From NCBI GenBank assembly GCA_017302255.1, contig JAFLDV010000036.1, forward strand, positions 1-42,817: a DNA stretch of 42,817 bases. The letters run 5' to 3'. The stretch is from Gammaproteobacteria bacterium (lineage in GTDB: Bacteria > Pseudomonadota > Gammaproteobacteria > Enterobacterales > Alteromonadaceae). Shown piece after piece: positions 17,077-25,625 of the stretch (position 1 is its first letter; each line of letters begins with the position of its first letter). The position numbers and the translations under genes are program-made. A model generated the notes under the pieces. That model ran no database searches. It saw nothing but the letters and a program-made list of their open reading frames with translations, and was not told the DNA's origin.

Positions 17077-17718
17077 TTAGTTAATTTCAATCAGTAGCTC
17101 ATTGCGTCTTAGCATTGGCAGTGTCATCGGGCCATTATAGCCCGCCTCAATTGGCGCACTGGTCGCCACATAACCTTGAGCCTTCAGCCAATCTTTTAAG
17201 ATCTTCGAATGTTCAGCCACATTACTTTTGCTTAAAGTGCCACTAAATTGAATGGTCGCTACTTTATAGTTTTTCACTTCGCTGACTTGTACTGATGGAT
17301 CATTGGGCTTGGGCGTGTTTTGCAGGGTAAAGTCTTTTGGCATCACAAATGACATCATTGCCTTGCCATCTTGATTATTCATCAATACTGGCGCAGTCAT
17401 GGCGATTTCAGTGCCTTGCTCGTCATTACCTTGCTTTGCAGTGGCTTGCCCGTTCATAAAGACCGGAGCTGTCATTGAAATTTCCCGAGCAACCTGATTG
17501 TCACCGCTGATATAGCGAAACAGTTTTCTAAATGCACTATTTCGGCCGTCACCCGACATATCCGTTGAAACCAGCACCATAGATCCATAGTTACGAATTT
17601 CAATCTTCAGTGTTTCGTCGGCTTTTAACAGCGTATACGGTGCGGTTTCGACGTCACTTTTTCCAAACACAGAGCACCCCGTTAACAATATTGCACTCAT
17701 TATCGATAATAGTTTCAC
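17077..17718 (-). CDS. SOUL-family heme-binding-like lipoprotein
   Basis: A 213-residue SOUL/HBP-family protein. It begins with a lipoprotein signal (LLTGC lipobox, Cys at residue 15), so it is anchored in the envelope. The mature part has the family pattern: an opening YTLLKADETLKIEIRNYGSMV, the repeated motif EISMTAPVFM and EIAMTAPVLM, and FVMPKDFTLQNTPKPNDP. The end has the YNGPMTLP segment seen in many SOUL proteins. Members bind heme or small amphipathic ligands. I see no obvious heme-ligating His in the usual place, so the ligand is uncertain. It is divergent from the PhoX-type gene across 247 nt. Confidence 0.87.
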   Translation of the reverse strand: MKLLSIMSAILLTGCSVFGKSDVETAPYTLLKADETLKIEIRNYGSMVLVSTDMSGDGRNSAFRKLFRYISGDNQVAREISMTAPVFMNGQATAKQGNDEQGTEIAMTAPVLMNNQDGKAMMSFVMPKDFTLQNTPKPNDPSVQVSEVKNYKVATIQFSGTLSKSNVAEHSKILKDWLKAQGYVATSAPIEAGYNGPMTLPMLRRNELLIEIN

Positions 17719-17965
17719 AGATCAGGTCCTCAATTTGGCTCGCTTATAAGGTGATACGTTTACCCGAGCGAAAAAGCGCACTTTTTTATGCAATGAATGG
17801 CAATTGCCGACTAAAGTGTCATTTGTCTGTGCTAGCTTTGGGGCAGTAGTGTTGGAGTTTCCGCATTAAAATATACTCAGCATTGTGGTTGTGACCGCCG
17901 TTTAGCTCCCGCGGCAACGGCCGGTTGGAAAAACGCAGGTTTAATTTTTCTAGGACAATATTTGC

Positions 17966-19810
17966 ATGACTGAAAAATTCCGTGAAATATTGCATAAGCG
18001 ATTGACGAGACGTCGCTTTTTGCAGGGTAGTGGAGTCTTGGCACTTGGTGCTGGCTTACCGATGTTCAGTGGCGCTGCGCCGGCCACTGGTATTCAATCG
18101 AGCCTGACTTTTACTGAAACCAGTCATGAGCTTACGCCGCAACTTGAAGTCCCTAGCGGCTATCAATCCCAAGTTTTGCTGAAATGGGGCGAGCCGCTAT
18201 TCGCCGGTGGTCCTGCTTTTGATCCGCTCAAACAATCTGCGGAAAAGCAGCAACAGCAATTCGGTTATAACAACGATTTTATTGGATTTTTGTCGCTCCC
18301 TTTGGGCTCAGCCATTTCAACGCATGGTCTTTTGGTGATTAATCATGAATATACAGTGCCGCAAATTATGTGGCCTGGTTCACCCAATGATATGAGTTTA
18401 AACAAAGCACAAACCGACACCGACATCGTCGCCCATGGTTTGTCAGTAGTGGAGATTGAACTCGTCGATGGTGTGTGGCATCAGCGTAAAAATTCCGCTT
18501 ATACCCGCCGGATCACGCCATTCACGCCGATGCACATTAGTGGTCCTGCCGCGGGTAGTGCTCGTCTGAAAACCGCTATTTCTCAAGATGGCGTTCATAC
18601 TTTGGGGACTTATGGCAATTGTGCTGGCGGGGTAACTCCTTGGGGGACAGTGTTAACCGGCGAAGAGAATGTCGACATGATGTTTGCCGGTGATTTCAGT
18701 AAAAGCCCAGAGGCTGCCAGCTTAAAACGTTTTGGCATGTCGGCTAAACCCAGTAAAAGCTGGGCCGCACACTATCCACGTTGGGATCTCAGCAAAGAGC
18801 CGAATGAAAGTTTCCACATGGGTTGGATTGTCGAAATTGACCCGTATGACCCGGTTTCTATCCCGAAAAAACGCACTGCGCTGGGCCGCTTTAAGCATGA
18901 AGGCGCAAATGTGTATATCAACGCTGACCAACGCGTAGTCGCTTATATGGGCGACGATCAGAAGTTCGAATATTTATACAAATTTGTCTCGAAAAGCACT
19001 TACCAGCCTGACAATCGCGCGGCCAACTTACAGCTATTAGACGAGGGCACGCTGTTCTGTGCCCGATTTGATGCCGATGGCACAGTGAGTTGGTTGCCGC
19101 TGGTGTTTGGTCTGGGGCCGCTGACTGTTGCGAACGGCTTTCGCAGTCAAGCCGACGTATTAATTGATGTGCGTAAAGCTGCGGATTTATTGGGGGCGAC
19201 GCCAATGGACCGACCCGAGGACGTGGAGGTAAACCCTGCCAATGCTGCAGTTTATGTCATGCTGACCAAGAACGCGGATAGAACACCTGCGCAGCGTTCA
19301 CCTGCCAACCCACGAGCGCAGAATAAAGCGGGGCAAATAGTCGAATTAATTGCGCCAAAAGGTGATCACACCGCCACTGTATTCGCTTGGGATATGTTTT
19401 TGCTCGCAGGACGACGTGACGACCCAACTACCACTTATCATCCGGCAACCGGCGTCAACAGCTGGCTGGCCTGCCCAGATAACTGTGCTTTTGATTCAAA
19501 GGGGCGGATTTGGGTGACGTCTGATGGCGCCGAAGATTTTGGCATTGCCGAAGGGATCTGGGCTGCCGATGTCGCTGGGATTTCTCGGGCTTTGGTGAAG
19601 CGGTTTTTGCGGGCGCCATTTGGTTCAGAAATTTGCGGGCCGTTTTTTACCCCAGATGATCGCCATTTATTTTGTTCAGTGCAGCATCCAGCCGAAGGCA
19701 GCAGTTTTGAACAACCGTCGACTCGTTGGCCGGACTTTGTCGAAACAATGCCAGCACGACCTGCAGTGGTGGTGATTAATCGCAAAGATGGACAAGTTGT
19801 TGGAAGTTAA
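17966..19810 (+). CDS. PhoX-type (DUF839) phosphatase, Tat-exported
   Basis: A 614-residue protein of the PhoX/DUF839 family, calcium- and iron-dependent phosphatases that release phosphate from organic esters in the periplasm or outside the cell. The N-terminus has a Tat signal (TRRRFLQGSGVLALGAGLP), as expected because the metal cofactor is inserted before export. Family signatures include NHEYTVPQIMWPG, NCAGGVTPWGTVLTGEEN (Cys and Glu region of the active site), MGDDQKFEYLYKFVS, RPEDVEVNP, PDNCAFDSKGRIWVTSDG and EICGPFFTPD near the end. Start ATG 17966. A strong terminator follows. No Pho box is obvious in the 247-nt region shared with the SOUL gene, so phosphate control is unproven. Confidence 0.92.
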   Translation: MTEKFREILHKRLTRRRFLQGSGVLALGAGLPMFSGAAPATGIQSSLTFTETSHELTPQLEVPSGYQSQVLLKWGEPLFAGGPAFDPLKQSAEKQQQQFGYNNDFIGFLSLPLGSAISTHGLLVINHEYTVPQIMWPGSPNDMSLNKAQTDTDIVAHGLSVVEIELVDGVWHQRKNSAYTRRITPFTPMHISGPAAGSARLKTAISQDGVHTLGTYGNCAGGVTPWGTVLTGEENVDMMFAGDFSKSPEAASLKRFGMSAKPSKSWAAHYPRWDLSKEPNESFHMGWIVEIDPYDPVSIPKKRTALGRFKHEGANVYINADQRVVAYMGDDQKFEYLYKFVSKSTYQPDNRAANLQLLDEGTLFCARFDADGTVSWLPLVFGLGPLTVANGFRSQADVLIDVRKAADLLGATPMDRPEDVEVNPANAAVYVMLTKNADRTPAQRSPANPRAQNKAGQIVELIAPKGDHTATVFAWDMFLLAGRRDDPTTTYHPATGVNSWLACPDNCAFDSKGRIWVTSDGAEDFGIAEGIWAADVAGISRALVKRFLRAPFGSEICGPFFTPDDRHLFCSVQHPAEGSSFEQPSTRWPDFVETMPARPAVVVINRKDGQVVGS

Positions 19811-19845
19811 TGAAAACTTTTTAACCACCGTTTTGTTGTTTATTT

Positions 19846-19877
19846 AAGCGGGGATTTTTTTCAAATCCCCGCTTTTA
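19846..19877 (+). terminator. Strong terminator after the PhoX-type gene
   Basis: AAGCGGGGATTT (19846-19857) pairs perfectly with AAATCCCCGCTT (19863-19874) around TTTTC and is followed by TTATT. It lies 36 nt after the stop codon. Confidence 0.9.
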
Positions 19878-19882
19878 TTGAC

Positions 19883-19912
19883 TTGACAGTTTAATAGATC
19901 CAGTCGCATATT
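19883..19912 (+). promoter_or_regulatory. Sigma-70 promoter ahead of a 37-codon gene
   Basis: A perfect -35 box TTGACA (19883-19888) is 18 nt from CATATT (19907-19912, four of six). The predicted start is near 19919, about 30 nt before the ATG at 19949. It follows the PhoX terminator directly, so the small gene downstream has its own transcript. Confidence 0.6.
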
Positions 19913-19948
19913 AATTCTCAGTCTTTAGCAACTTTATGCAGGTTTGAC

Positions 19949-20062
19949 ATGGCGATACTGAGCAATCAGCACATCGACACTTCATTTGCGCTGGCACCCA
20001 AGCCGGCCAATCTGCATGCTGTTTCCGCTGATTACCACCTTTCTGAGTGGTTTGACGAGTAG
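19949..20062 (+). CDS. Small protein of 37 residues, unknown
   Basis: An unrecognised small gene. ATG 19949 has AGG 6 nt upstream and a good promoter 37 nt further back, and it ends at TAG. The product starts MAILSNQHIDTSFAL and ends ADYHLSEWFDE. It is mixed, non-repetitive and acidic at its C-terminus, with no signal peptide or membrane segment. It is not antisense or out of frame to any gene. Nothing obviously related lies beside it: the next real start is 380 nt on. It might be a small regulatory protein, a peptide precursor or the surviving N-terminus of a lost gene. The promoter and ribosome site argue for expression. Confidence 0.5.
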   Translation: MAILSNQHIDTSFALAPKPANLHAVSADYHLSEWFDE

Positions 20063-20441
20063 ATATCTCCCCCATAATCCCAAATTTTTGTGAGTCTAGT
20101 GTTTGCGCGCTTGGCTTGCAGAATGCTTGCAGGATGCATTTTTAATCAGCCCAACAGCTGGCCCTTTTTTAGGGTAATTCACTTGGATGTGACCTTACTG
20201 GCGTTAATTTCAATGTTCAAAGATGCAGCAAGTGCTACTGAGATAAGACTATTTCCTTATCCGCAGCACGCGGTCGAATGAGTTATATCCAACATCGCTG
20301 AAGAGCCGAGTAACAGGTGGGATCGCAAAAACACACCGCCGGATCTGCAAGTTGTTCGAGGATAGCTGTTCGGCGAAGCTCACAACCAACATTGACGATC
20401 TAAACGCCGACATCACAATAAAAATAGGTAGGATCGCAAAA
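20063..20441. other. Intergenic region with short repeats
   Basis: About 380 nt lie before the S51-like peptidase gene. GATAAG/CTTATC (about 20240-20260) forms a small hairpin. GGGATCGCAAAAAC (about 20322) recurs as AGGATCGCAAAAAT at 20430, where it provides the ribosome binding site of the peptidase, which suggests a local duplication. A 63-codon frame starting from GTG at 20090 shows no ribosome site and no recognisable sequence, so it is not called. Confidence 0.4.
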
Positions 20442-21836
20442 ATGAAAGCACACGTCCTCTTTGGCGCTGTTGCGTTATTGCTCTCAAGCAATGCGCAGGC
20501 CTGTTTGCAACAAGAATCTGAAAGTAACAACACACAAAATACTGCTGATAGTCCGCTCTGCAGCAATCAACAAGTCGCTGGTGCAATTGGCAGTAACAGT
20601 GATGTTGATTGGTATAGTTTTGACACCACCAGTACTGGCAATATCTCGGTTTCACTGAGTCATGGCAGCACCGCTGATTTTGATTTTTATTTATACCGCG
20701 CGACCGGCAGTTACATTATGTCGGGGCAAAGTAGCAGCAACCCTGAGACTGGCACTTATAACGCGTCGCCTGCGGGCAAACACTTTGTCAAAGTGACGAG
20801 TTATCGTGGCACCGGCAGCTATAAGCTAACCGTCACCTTCCAAGGTGCTACAGGTGGAGGTGGTACCGAGCCGCCACCAACCAGTGGCTGCACCTTAGGC
20901 AGTCGCCCAGCGTTACCTTCGGGATTAACTACTTATCTACTTGGGGCTAGCACTGATAGCTGCCCGGCGTTAACTTCTGGCCAAGGCTCGTTATTACTGA
21001 TGGGCGGGGGTACCGATGTTGACGCGGCATTTAGCTTGCGGGTTGGTCCACAAATTAAAGGCGGTAATATTGTCGTACTGCGAACCACTGGCACTAATGC
21101 TTACAATAGTTATCTGCAAGGTTTAACCAATGCTGCATCGGTGGAAACTATCATTGTCGACACCGTGACCAAAGCCAATTCAGCTTATGTCGAGTGGGCT
21201 ATCAAAGCCGCTGAAGCGGTGTTTATCGCGGGTGGTGATCAGTCTGCCTATCTCAACGCTTGGCAAGGCACTAAAGTGTCAACCGCGCTGCAATATGTGT
21301 ACAGCAAAGGTGGTGTTGTCGGAGGTACCTCGGCCGGTAATCACGTGCTCGGTCAATATGTCTACGATCCAGATGGTGTTGCAGGCGCGGTCAGCAATGA
21401 AGTGGTGAAAGATTATTGCCATAGCACGGTCAATATCAGTACCAATTTCCTCAACTTCCCACTGTTGGCAAATACTATTACCGATACTCACTTCCGCCAA
21501 CGTGATCGGATGGGCCGTTCAGCGGTGTTCCAAGCCAAATTAGGCAGTAGCGGCAGAGTCATCGCGGTCTCGGAAGCGACCTCATTGTTTGTGACAGCTA
21601 ATGGCGTCGGAGTGGTCGACGGGACAAACGAAGCGTACATTTTGCGTGCGGATGCGCAAACCCAGTACACTCAGACGGTCTGCGGTCAACCGGTGCGCAT
21701 CACTGATTTGTTGCGTTACAAATTGCTGCCGGGCGATAGTTATAATCTGTCGACTAATAGCACAAGCATCACCCCGACTCGGTTGAGTATCGATGGTCGT
21801 AGCACCAGCTTTTACATCCCAACAGCACCTTATTAA
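20442..21836 (+). CDS. Exported PPC domain plus cyanophycinase-like (S51) peptidase
   Basis: A 464-residue secreted protein. ATG 20442 has AGGA 8 nt upstream and starts a signal peptide (MKAHVLFGAVALLLSSNAQA). A bacterial pre-peptidase C-terminal (PPC) beta domain follows, about residues 22-130: ESNNTQNTAD, VDWYSFDT, FDFYLYRATGSY, FVKVTSYRGTGSYKL. A Gly/Pro/Thr linker leads to a peptidase S51 (dipeptidase E/cyanophycinase) domain: SLLLMGGGTD, VFIAGGDQSAYLN, GGVVGGTSAGNHVLG with nucleophile S297, and DTHFRQRDRMGR with the catalytic His. The family cleaves after Asp or in isoaspartyl/cyanophycin bonds. An exported member with a PPC domain suggests scavenging of external Asp-rich polymer or peptide; the substrate is not proven. 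Confidence 0.88.
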   Translation: MKAHVLFGAVALLLSSNAQACLQQESESNNTQNTADSPLCSNQQVAGAIGSNSDVDWYSFDTTSTGNISVSLSHGSTADFDFYLYRATGSYIMSGQSSSNPETGTYNASPAGKHFVKVTSYRGTGSYKLTVTFQGATGGGGTEPPPTSGCTLGSRPALPSGLTTYLLGASTDSCPALTSGQGSLLLMGGGTDVDAAFSLRVGPQIKGGNIVVLRTTGTNAYNSYLQGLTNAASVETIIVDTVTKANSAYVEWAIKAAEAVFIAGGDQSAYLNAWQGTKVSTALQYVYSKGGVVGGTSAGNHVLGQYVYDPDGVAGAVSNEVVKDYCHSTVNISTNFLNFPLLANTITDTHFRQRDRMGRSAVFQAKLGSSGRVIAVSEATSLFVTANGVGVVDGTNEAYILRADAQTQYTQTVCGQPVRITDLLRYKLLPGDSYNLSTNSTSITPTRLSIDGRSTSFYIPTAPY

Positions 21837-21868
21837 ATAGTGCTGTAAATAGTTGGACCTAAGTAATA

Positions 21869-21895
21869 AAGCGGCAGATGGATAATCTGCCGCTT
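21869..21895 (+). terminator. Hairpin after the S51-like peptidase gene
   Basis: AAGCGGCAGAT (21869-21879) pairs perfectly with ATCTGCCGCTT (21885-21895) around GGATA. It lies 32 nt after the stop. The T-run is weak. Confidence 0.65.
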
Positions 21896-22061
21896 ATTGC
21901 AAGCCAACCGAAAATTGCATTGTCGATTATCCGAAACTTTATAGCGGCGTCTTGTCTACATGAGGACGTCATTTGCCTTTTTAGGTACGGTTGACAATAC
22001 TATCCACAGTATCAAGCTTTAGGCGAGATCGGTGCCGAAGCGTCGCTACAAGGAATGAGTC

Positions 22062-22805
22062 GTGTATCTAGCCCGTCTGCTATGTTTAGCTGCTGCCTTG
22101 TGGAGTTGCGTGGTCCCCTCACGTGAAGTGCTGTTCCTTACGCTTGATTACCCTCCTTATTCATCGGAAGCAATGCCCAAAAAGGGGGCTGCTGTTGAGC
22201 TTCTGCATTTGATGCTCGAAGGCTCCGGGTTTGAGCCTAAGATCAAATTTATGCCCTGGTCCCGTTTACTCTACGAAATTGCCGAAGGCCGCGCTGATGG
22301 GGCGCTGTTATTTTGGCCAGAAGAGCTCAAAAAAGTCGACGTGTTAACGACCTCGCCAATTTTTTTGAGTCGGTTAGGTTTTTATATTCGAAGTGATGAA
22401 CAACGTAGTCGTGAAGTACGATTGTTTGCGATGCACAAAAAGCGCGTGTGCACAGTTCGTGGTTATGGCTACCCGCTTGAATTAGCTGACGCAGAGGTGA
22501 TTTTTGACGAAGCGCTTAGCGATGAAGTGAATTTACAGCGCGTGGCGATTGGTCGATGTGACTATGTTGCGTTGGAAAAAGCGGTTGGCGAGTACCTATT
22601 GTCCCAGCCTAAGCAGCTCAAACTCAAAGCAAAAGTAAGCTGGGCCGAGCCAGCTTTTGCTGAACTCCCGTTAACTTTTGCCGTGACTCGAGCGAAATCC
22701 GACAGTGATGCGTTGTTGCTGGCTCTTGAATCGGGCTTAGCACGATTAAGGTCGCAGCAACGGTATCAACAACTGTTAGCTGAATATGGGCTCGATCAAC
22801 CTTAA
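22062..22805 (+). CDS. Orphan family-3 periplasmic solute-binding protein
   Basis: A 247-residue protein of the amino-acid-binding (SBP_bac_3) type. It starts at GTG 22062, with AAGGA 7 nt upstream, and has a signal peptide ending near VVPSREV. The mature part begins with the family opening LDYPPYSS, followed by KGAAVELLHLMLEGSGFE, MPWSRLLYEIAEGRADGALLFW and a late LLALESGLARLRSQQRYQQLLAEYG. No ABC permease or ATPase is nearby, so it may serve a distant transporter or a sensor. A motif shared with the other solute-binding gene of this window lies about 60 nt upstream (21995-22007). Confidence 0.87.
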   Translation: MYLARLLCLAAALWSCVVPSREVLFLTLDYPPYSSEAMPKKGAAVELLHLMLEGSGFEPKIKFMPWSRLLYEIAEGRADGALLFWPEELKKVDVLTTSPIFLSRLGFYIRSDEQRSREVRLFAMHKKRVCTVRGYGYPLELADAEVIFDEALSDEVNLQRVAIGRCDYVALEKAVGEYLLSQPKQLKLKAKVSWAEPAFAELPLTFAVTRAKSDSDALLLALESGLARLRSQQRYQQLLAEYGLDQP

Positions 22806-22874
22806 TCGCCTTCAATTGAACTAACTCCCTCATTTCGTTACCATAAGCGTTTTACACGGAAGTCGTTGTTTGTT

Positions 22875-23579
22875 ATGAAATGGATGTTCTTTCTGCTCTG
22901 CCTAGGTTACAAATTGCCACTACTTGCAGCCGAGCAATATTCGAAATTTGACTGTGATAATTTAAAAGACCGCGTGGAATTTATTAAAAAGCGCGCAAGT
23001 TTGGGTTACGCCAACGAACTGACTGGCTCAGCAACCGACAAAGACCTCGCCCTGCTTCGAGAGTACAACTTACATTGCCTTAATCCTGTTGATACAGTCC
23101 GAGTGATCCGAGGTGCAGTTCAGGAGTCCCAAGCGGCTGAGTTTGCCGATACTGCAATCCAAGATATGCCTAGTTTCTCAGCCAACAACGCGATATTCCA
23201 AGGTGAGAAGGCGACAGCTTGGGCAGATTTTTATCAGGTGCCGAGCCGTTGTCGAAAGAAGCAGTTGAGTGAGTCTGATTTCATCGGCTGCGCCGAACAT
23301 AAATCCGAGCAACGTGCCAAGTTTGAGCAACAGTGGCAAACCGCACAGGCGACAAGTTCACATGTCACTAGGCCGCAGCAAAGTACTATCGAAGTTCATC
23401 CTGCACGCTCTAGTGCGGTAGAATCACCGACGGTGAGTCCAGTATCAGTCAAAGCAAATGATCTATCACTGGTGCAATACTGGCAAGCACTTGATGAGCA
23501 AAATCAACGGTTTAAGTGGTATGGTCTCGTGATGTTGCTGCTGATGGCGATTGCTGGTTGGTTGGCTTGGCGGACTTAA
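22875..23579 (+). CDS. Exported protein with C-terminal membrane anchor, unknown
   Basis: A protein of about 234 residues that I do not recognise. A signal peptide (MKWMFFLLCLGYKLPLLAAEQ) is followed by a soluble region with conserved-looking Cys pairs (FDCDN, LHCLN, SRCRKK, GCAEH), a Ser/Thr/Pro-rich linker (about 165-200) and a C-terminal membrane helix (WYGLVMLLLMAIAGWLAW). Four Cys in the soluble part suggest disulfides. The start is uncertain: ATG 22875 is 12 nt from GGAAG, while an in-frame TTG at 22866 is only 3 nt from it. It follows the solute-binding gene by about 70 nt and could be co-transcribed. Confidence 0.7.
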   Translation: MKWMFFLLCLGYKLPLLAAEQYSKFDCDNLKDRVEFIKKRASLGYANELTGSATDKDLALLREYNLHCLNPVDTVRVIRGAVQESQAAEFADTAIQDMPSFSANNAIFQGEKATAWADFYQVPSRCRKKQLSESDFIGCAEHKSEQRAKFEQQWQTAQATSSHVTRPQQSTIEVHPARSSAVESPTVSPVSVKANDLSLVQYWQALDEQNQRFKWYGLVMLLLMAIAGWLAWRT

Positions 23580-23602
23580 TCAGCGCAATTTGAATGTTCA
23601 TT

Positions 23603-25018
23603 CTAGCGCTCGCTACCAGACCCAACTTTCGGGATCTCTGCCCATTTGGTGGTATAAGCAGGTGACAGCAGTTGCCGTTTCATGGCCCAATGTTGGTTGA
23701 TGCCTTTCGCGGCAAAAAACACTTTCGCTTGACTTAATTGGTTAATCGCATCGATGACCGACATGAGTGCTTGTGGCCGCCGATTTTGGGTTGAGTGATC
23801 GTCGCTAAGCAGCGGCAGTTTACACTGCGGCGCATTATAGCTGATTGATGCTTCGTGCACCGATAGTGCGGGCACTAGTTCGGGCGCGATCGCAGGCAAA
23901 GCTCTTGGGTTAGTCGAATCGCTAAATAACTGGAATTGTTCAGTATTCCCGTCATAAAAATCGGCAAGCATCACGCCTGATTTGGCGTATCTGTAGCCGT
24001 CTTTCCAAATTTTGCGCAGCAGACACTCGGCCAAATGTAGGAAATCACGAGTGTCATCACTTGGCAGCACTAACGCTGCGGTGGCAGAGTTACTGTAAAA
24101 CGGATCTCGACCGGCATCACTGAACGGGCTGGTACGAACGAATACAGTCAGCTGCTTGGCGCGAGATTGCTGTGCACGCAATTTCTCGCAGGCACGGTGC
24201 ACATATTCGGCGACTGCTTGCTGCATCAAATGCAGTTCGGTAATGCGTTCACTAAATGCGCGTGAGCTGACGATTTCCTTTTTATTCGCCGCAATGGCTT
24301 CTAGAGCTAAACACGACTCACCGTTAAGCTCAGCCACGGTGCGCTCTAACACGACCGAGAATTGACGACGTAGCATCTTGGCGGGGGCGTCTGCGAGCTG
24401 TAGGGCAGAATAAATACCAATTTTATTCAAGCGTTTAGTCAGCTGACCGCCGATCCCCCAGACTTCACTGACGGGCAATAATGCCATCAATTTACGTTGG
24501 CGATTCCTGTCAGTGAGGTCAACCACTCCGGCTGTTTTGTGCCATTTTTTGGCGGCATGATTGGCGAGCTTTGCCAATGTTTTGCTTGGCGCTATGCCAA
24601 CGCACACAGTCATGCCGATCCAGTCGCTAATGGTTTTTCGCACGCTTAAGCCAAATTCAGTTAAGTTGCTGCAAGCAGAAACCCCAGAAATATCCAAGAA
24701 CGCTTCATCAATCGAATAGACTTCAACTTTCGGCGCCAGTTGCTCAAGAGTTGACATCACTCGCGCAGAAATATCGGCGTACAAGGCATAGTTGGACGAA
24801 AACACCACGATATCGTGCGCGGCGATTTGCTCTTTAATTTGAAAGTAGGGCACACCCATGCTGATGCCAAGAGCCTTTGCCTCACGTGAACGCGCAATCA
24901 CGCAGCCATCATTGTTCGACAGCACGACGACGGCTTTGCTTGCCAAGTCTGGGCGGAACAACTTTTCGCAGGAGGCGTAAAAGTTGTTGCAATCAACCAA
25001 AGCGAATACTTTATTCAT
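23603..25018 (-). CDS. umuC: DNA polymerase V catalytic subunit UmuC
   Basis: A 471-residue Y-family translesion polymerase, made active by RecA-assisted UmuD' during the SOS response. The opening FALVDCNNFYASCEKLF and the catalytic VYSIDEAFLD are intact, as are GIAPSKTLAKLANHAAK and SVEVWGIGGQLTKRL-type helix-hairpin-helix segments. The C-terminus ends in the usual SVIDAINQLSQAKVFFAA, WAMKRQLLSPAYTTKW block. The protein is about 45-50 residues longer than E. coli UmuC. The extra length lies between the clamp-binding-like QFQLF and the SVIDAIN block. It starts 2 nt after umuD and shares its LexA-controlled promoter. Confidence 0.96.
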   Translation of the reverse strand: MNKVFALVDCNNFYASCEKLFRPDLASKAVVVLSNNDGCVIARSREAKALGISMGVPYFQIKEQIAAHDIVVFSSNYALYADISARVMSTLEQLAPKVEVYSIDEAFLDISGVSACSNLTEFGLSVRKTISDWIGMTVCVGIAPSKTLAKLANHAAKKWHKTAGVVDLTDRNRQRKLMALLPVSEVWGIGGQLTKRLNKIGIYSALQLADAPAKMLRRQFSVVLERTVAELNGESCLALEAIAANKKEIVSSRAFSERITELHLMQQAVAEYVHRACEKLRAQQSRAKQLTVFVRTSPFSDAGRDPFYSNSATAALVLPSDDTRDFLHLAECLLRKIWKDGYRYAKSGVMLADFYDGNTEQFQLFSDSTNPRALPAIAPELVPALSVHEASISYNAPQCKLPLLSDDHSTQNRRPQALMSVIDAINQLSQAKVFFAAKGINQHWAMKRQLLSPAYTTKWAEIPKVGSGSER

Positions 25019-25020
25019 GG

Positions 25021-25464
25021 TTATGGACTCTTATGCGCTCTGCTCATTTGCCGAACCACATTAGTCACCACACCGAAGATTTGTAGCTCGTTATCGTTGG
25101 CTAAACAGATCGGCTGATAAGCACAGTTTCGTGGCACTAACATCAGCTGTGGCCGCAGACATAACTCTTTTACCGTAAATTCGCTATCGACTTGAGCCAC
25201 CACGATGTCGCCATGTTGAGGTTTTACCGAGCGGTCGACCACCAGGATGTCGTTATGAAAGATCCCTGCGTCAATCATCGATTCGCCTTCGACACGCACA
25301 AAAAAAGTAGCTGCTGGTCTTTTGATGCAAAGTTCATTTAAATCAAGGGTTTGTTCCACATAATCTTGCGCAGGCGAAGGGAAGCCAGCGGACACTTTGC
25401 TAACAAATAATGGCAATTGCAACGCACTGACAATTGCTGATTGGGCTAAAAACGATACCGACAT
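25021..25464 (-). CDS. umuD: DNA polymerase V accessory protein UmuD
   Basis: A 147-residue S24-family self-cleaving protein. Cleavage between A26 and G27 (VSAGFPSP) would give UmuD', the partner of UmuC. The catalytic Ser-Lys dyad is S62 in VEGESMIDAGI and K99 in FTVKEL, with the same spacing as E. coli UmuD (S60, K97). ATG 25464 is chosen because GGTGA lies just before it; an in-frame GTG at 25470 overlaps that site. A LexA box lies 10 nt upstream of the start, so expression is expected only after DNA damage. Confidence 0.96.
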   Translation of the reverse strand: MSVSFLAQSAIVSALQLPLFVSKVSAGFPSPAQDYVEQTLDLNELCIKRPAATFFVRVEGESMIDAGIFHNDILVVDRSVKPQHGDIVVAQVDSEFTVKELCLRPQLMLVPRNCAYQPICLANDNELQIFGVVTNVVRQMSRAHKSP

Positions 25465-25473
25465 AATCACCAG

Positions 25474-25523
25474 ATAACTGTATATATATACAGTTATGAT
25501 CGCACGAATTTGCCAGTTGTCAA
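25474..25523 (-). promoter_or_regulatory. LexA-controlled promoter of umuDC
   Basis: The SOS box CTGTATATATATACAG (25478-25493) is a perfect match to the gammaproteobacterial LexA consensus and sits in a 24-bp perfect palindrome, 25474-25497. On the minus strand a perfect -35 TTGACA lies at 25523-25518. A -10-like sequence 18-19 nt on overlaps the edge of the palindrome, so LexA bound here would block the polymerase. Confidence 0.92.
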
Positions 25524-25563
25524 CTTTTCCACCGATCTAGACGCTGCGAAGTGGCTGGGCACT

Positions 25564-25585
25564 AGTGTCAGTATCCGCTGACACT
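25564..25585. terminator. 8-bp hairpin between umuDC and the GGDEF-EAL gene
   Basis: AGTGTCAG (25564-25571) pairs with CTGACACT (25578-25585) around TATCCG. It lies downstream of the minus-strand GGDEF-EAL gene and before the umuDC promoter. There is no T-run on the minus strand, so its termination strength is doubtful. Confidence 0.4.
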
Positions 25586-25625
25586 GCTGAATAACTTTTC
25601 GATTTGAAGATGCAATTAGATGGGG

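Noticed and set aside
19949-20062. PQQ precursor peptide (PqqA)
   Set aside because: The peptide lacks the required Glu-x3-Tyr spacing, and no pqq genes are adjacent.
20090-20281. 63-codon frame after the small gene
   Set aside because: Starts at GTG without a ribosome site, has no recognisable sequence and its end only reaches a hairpin region.
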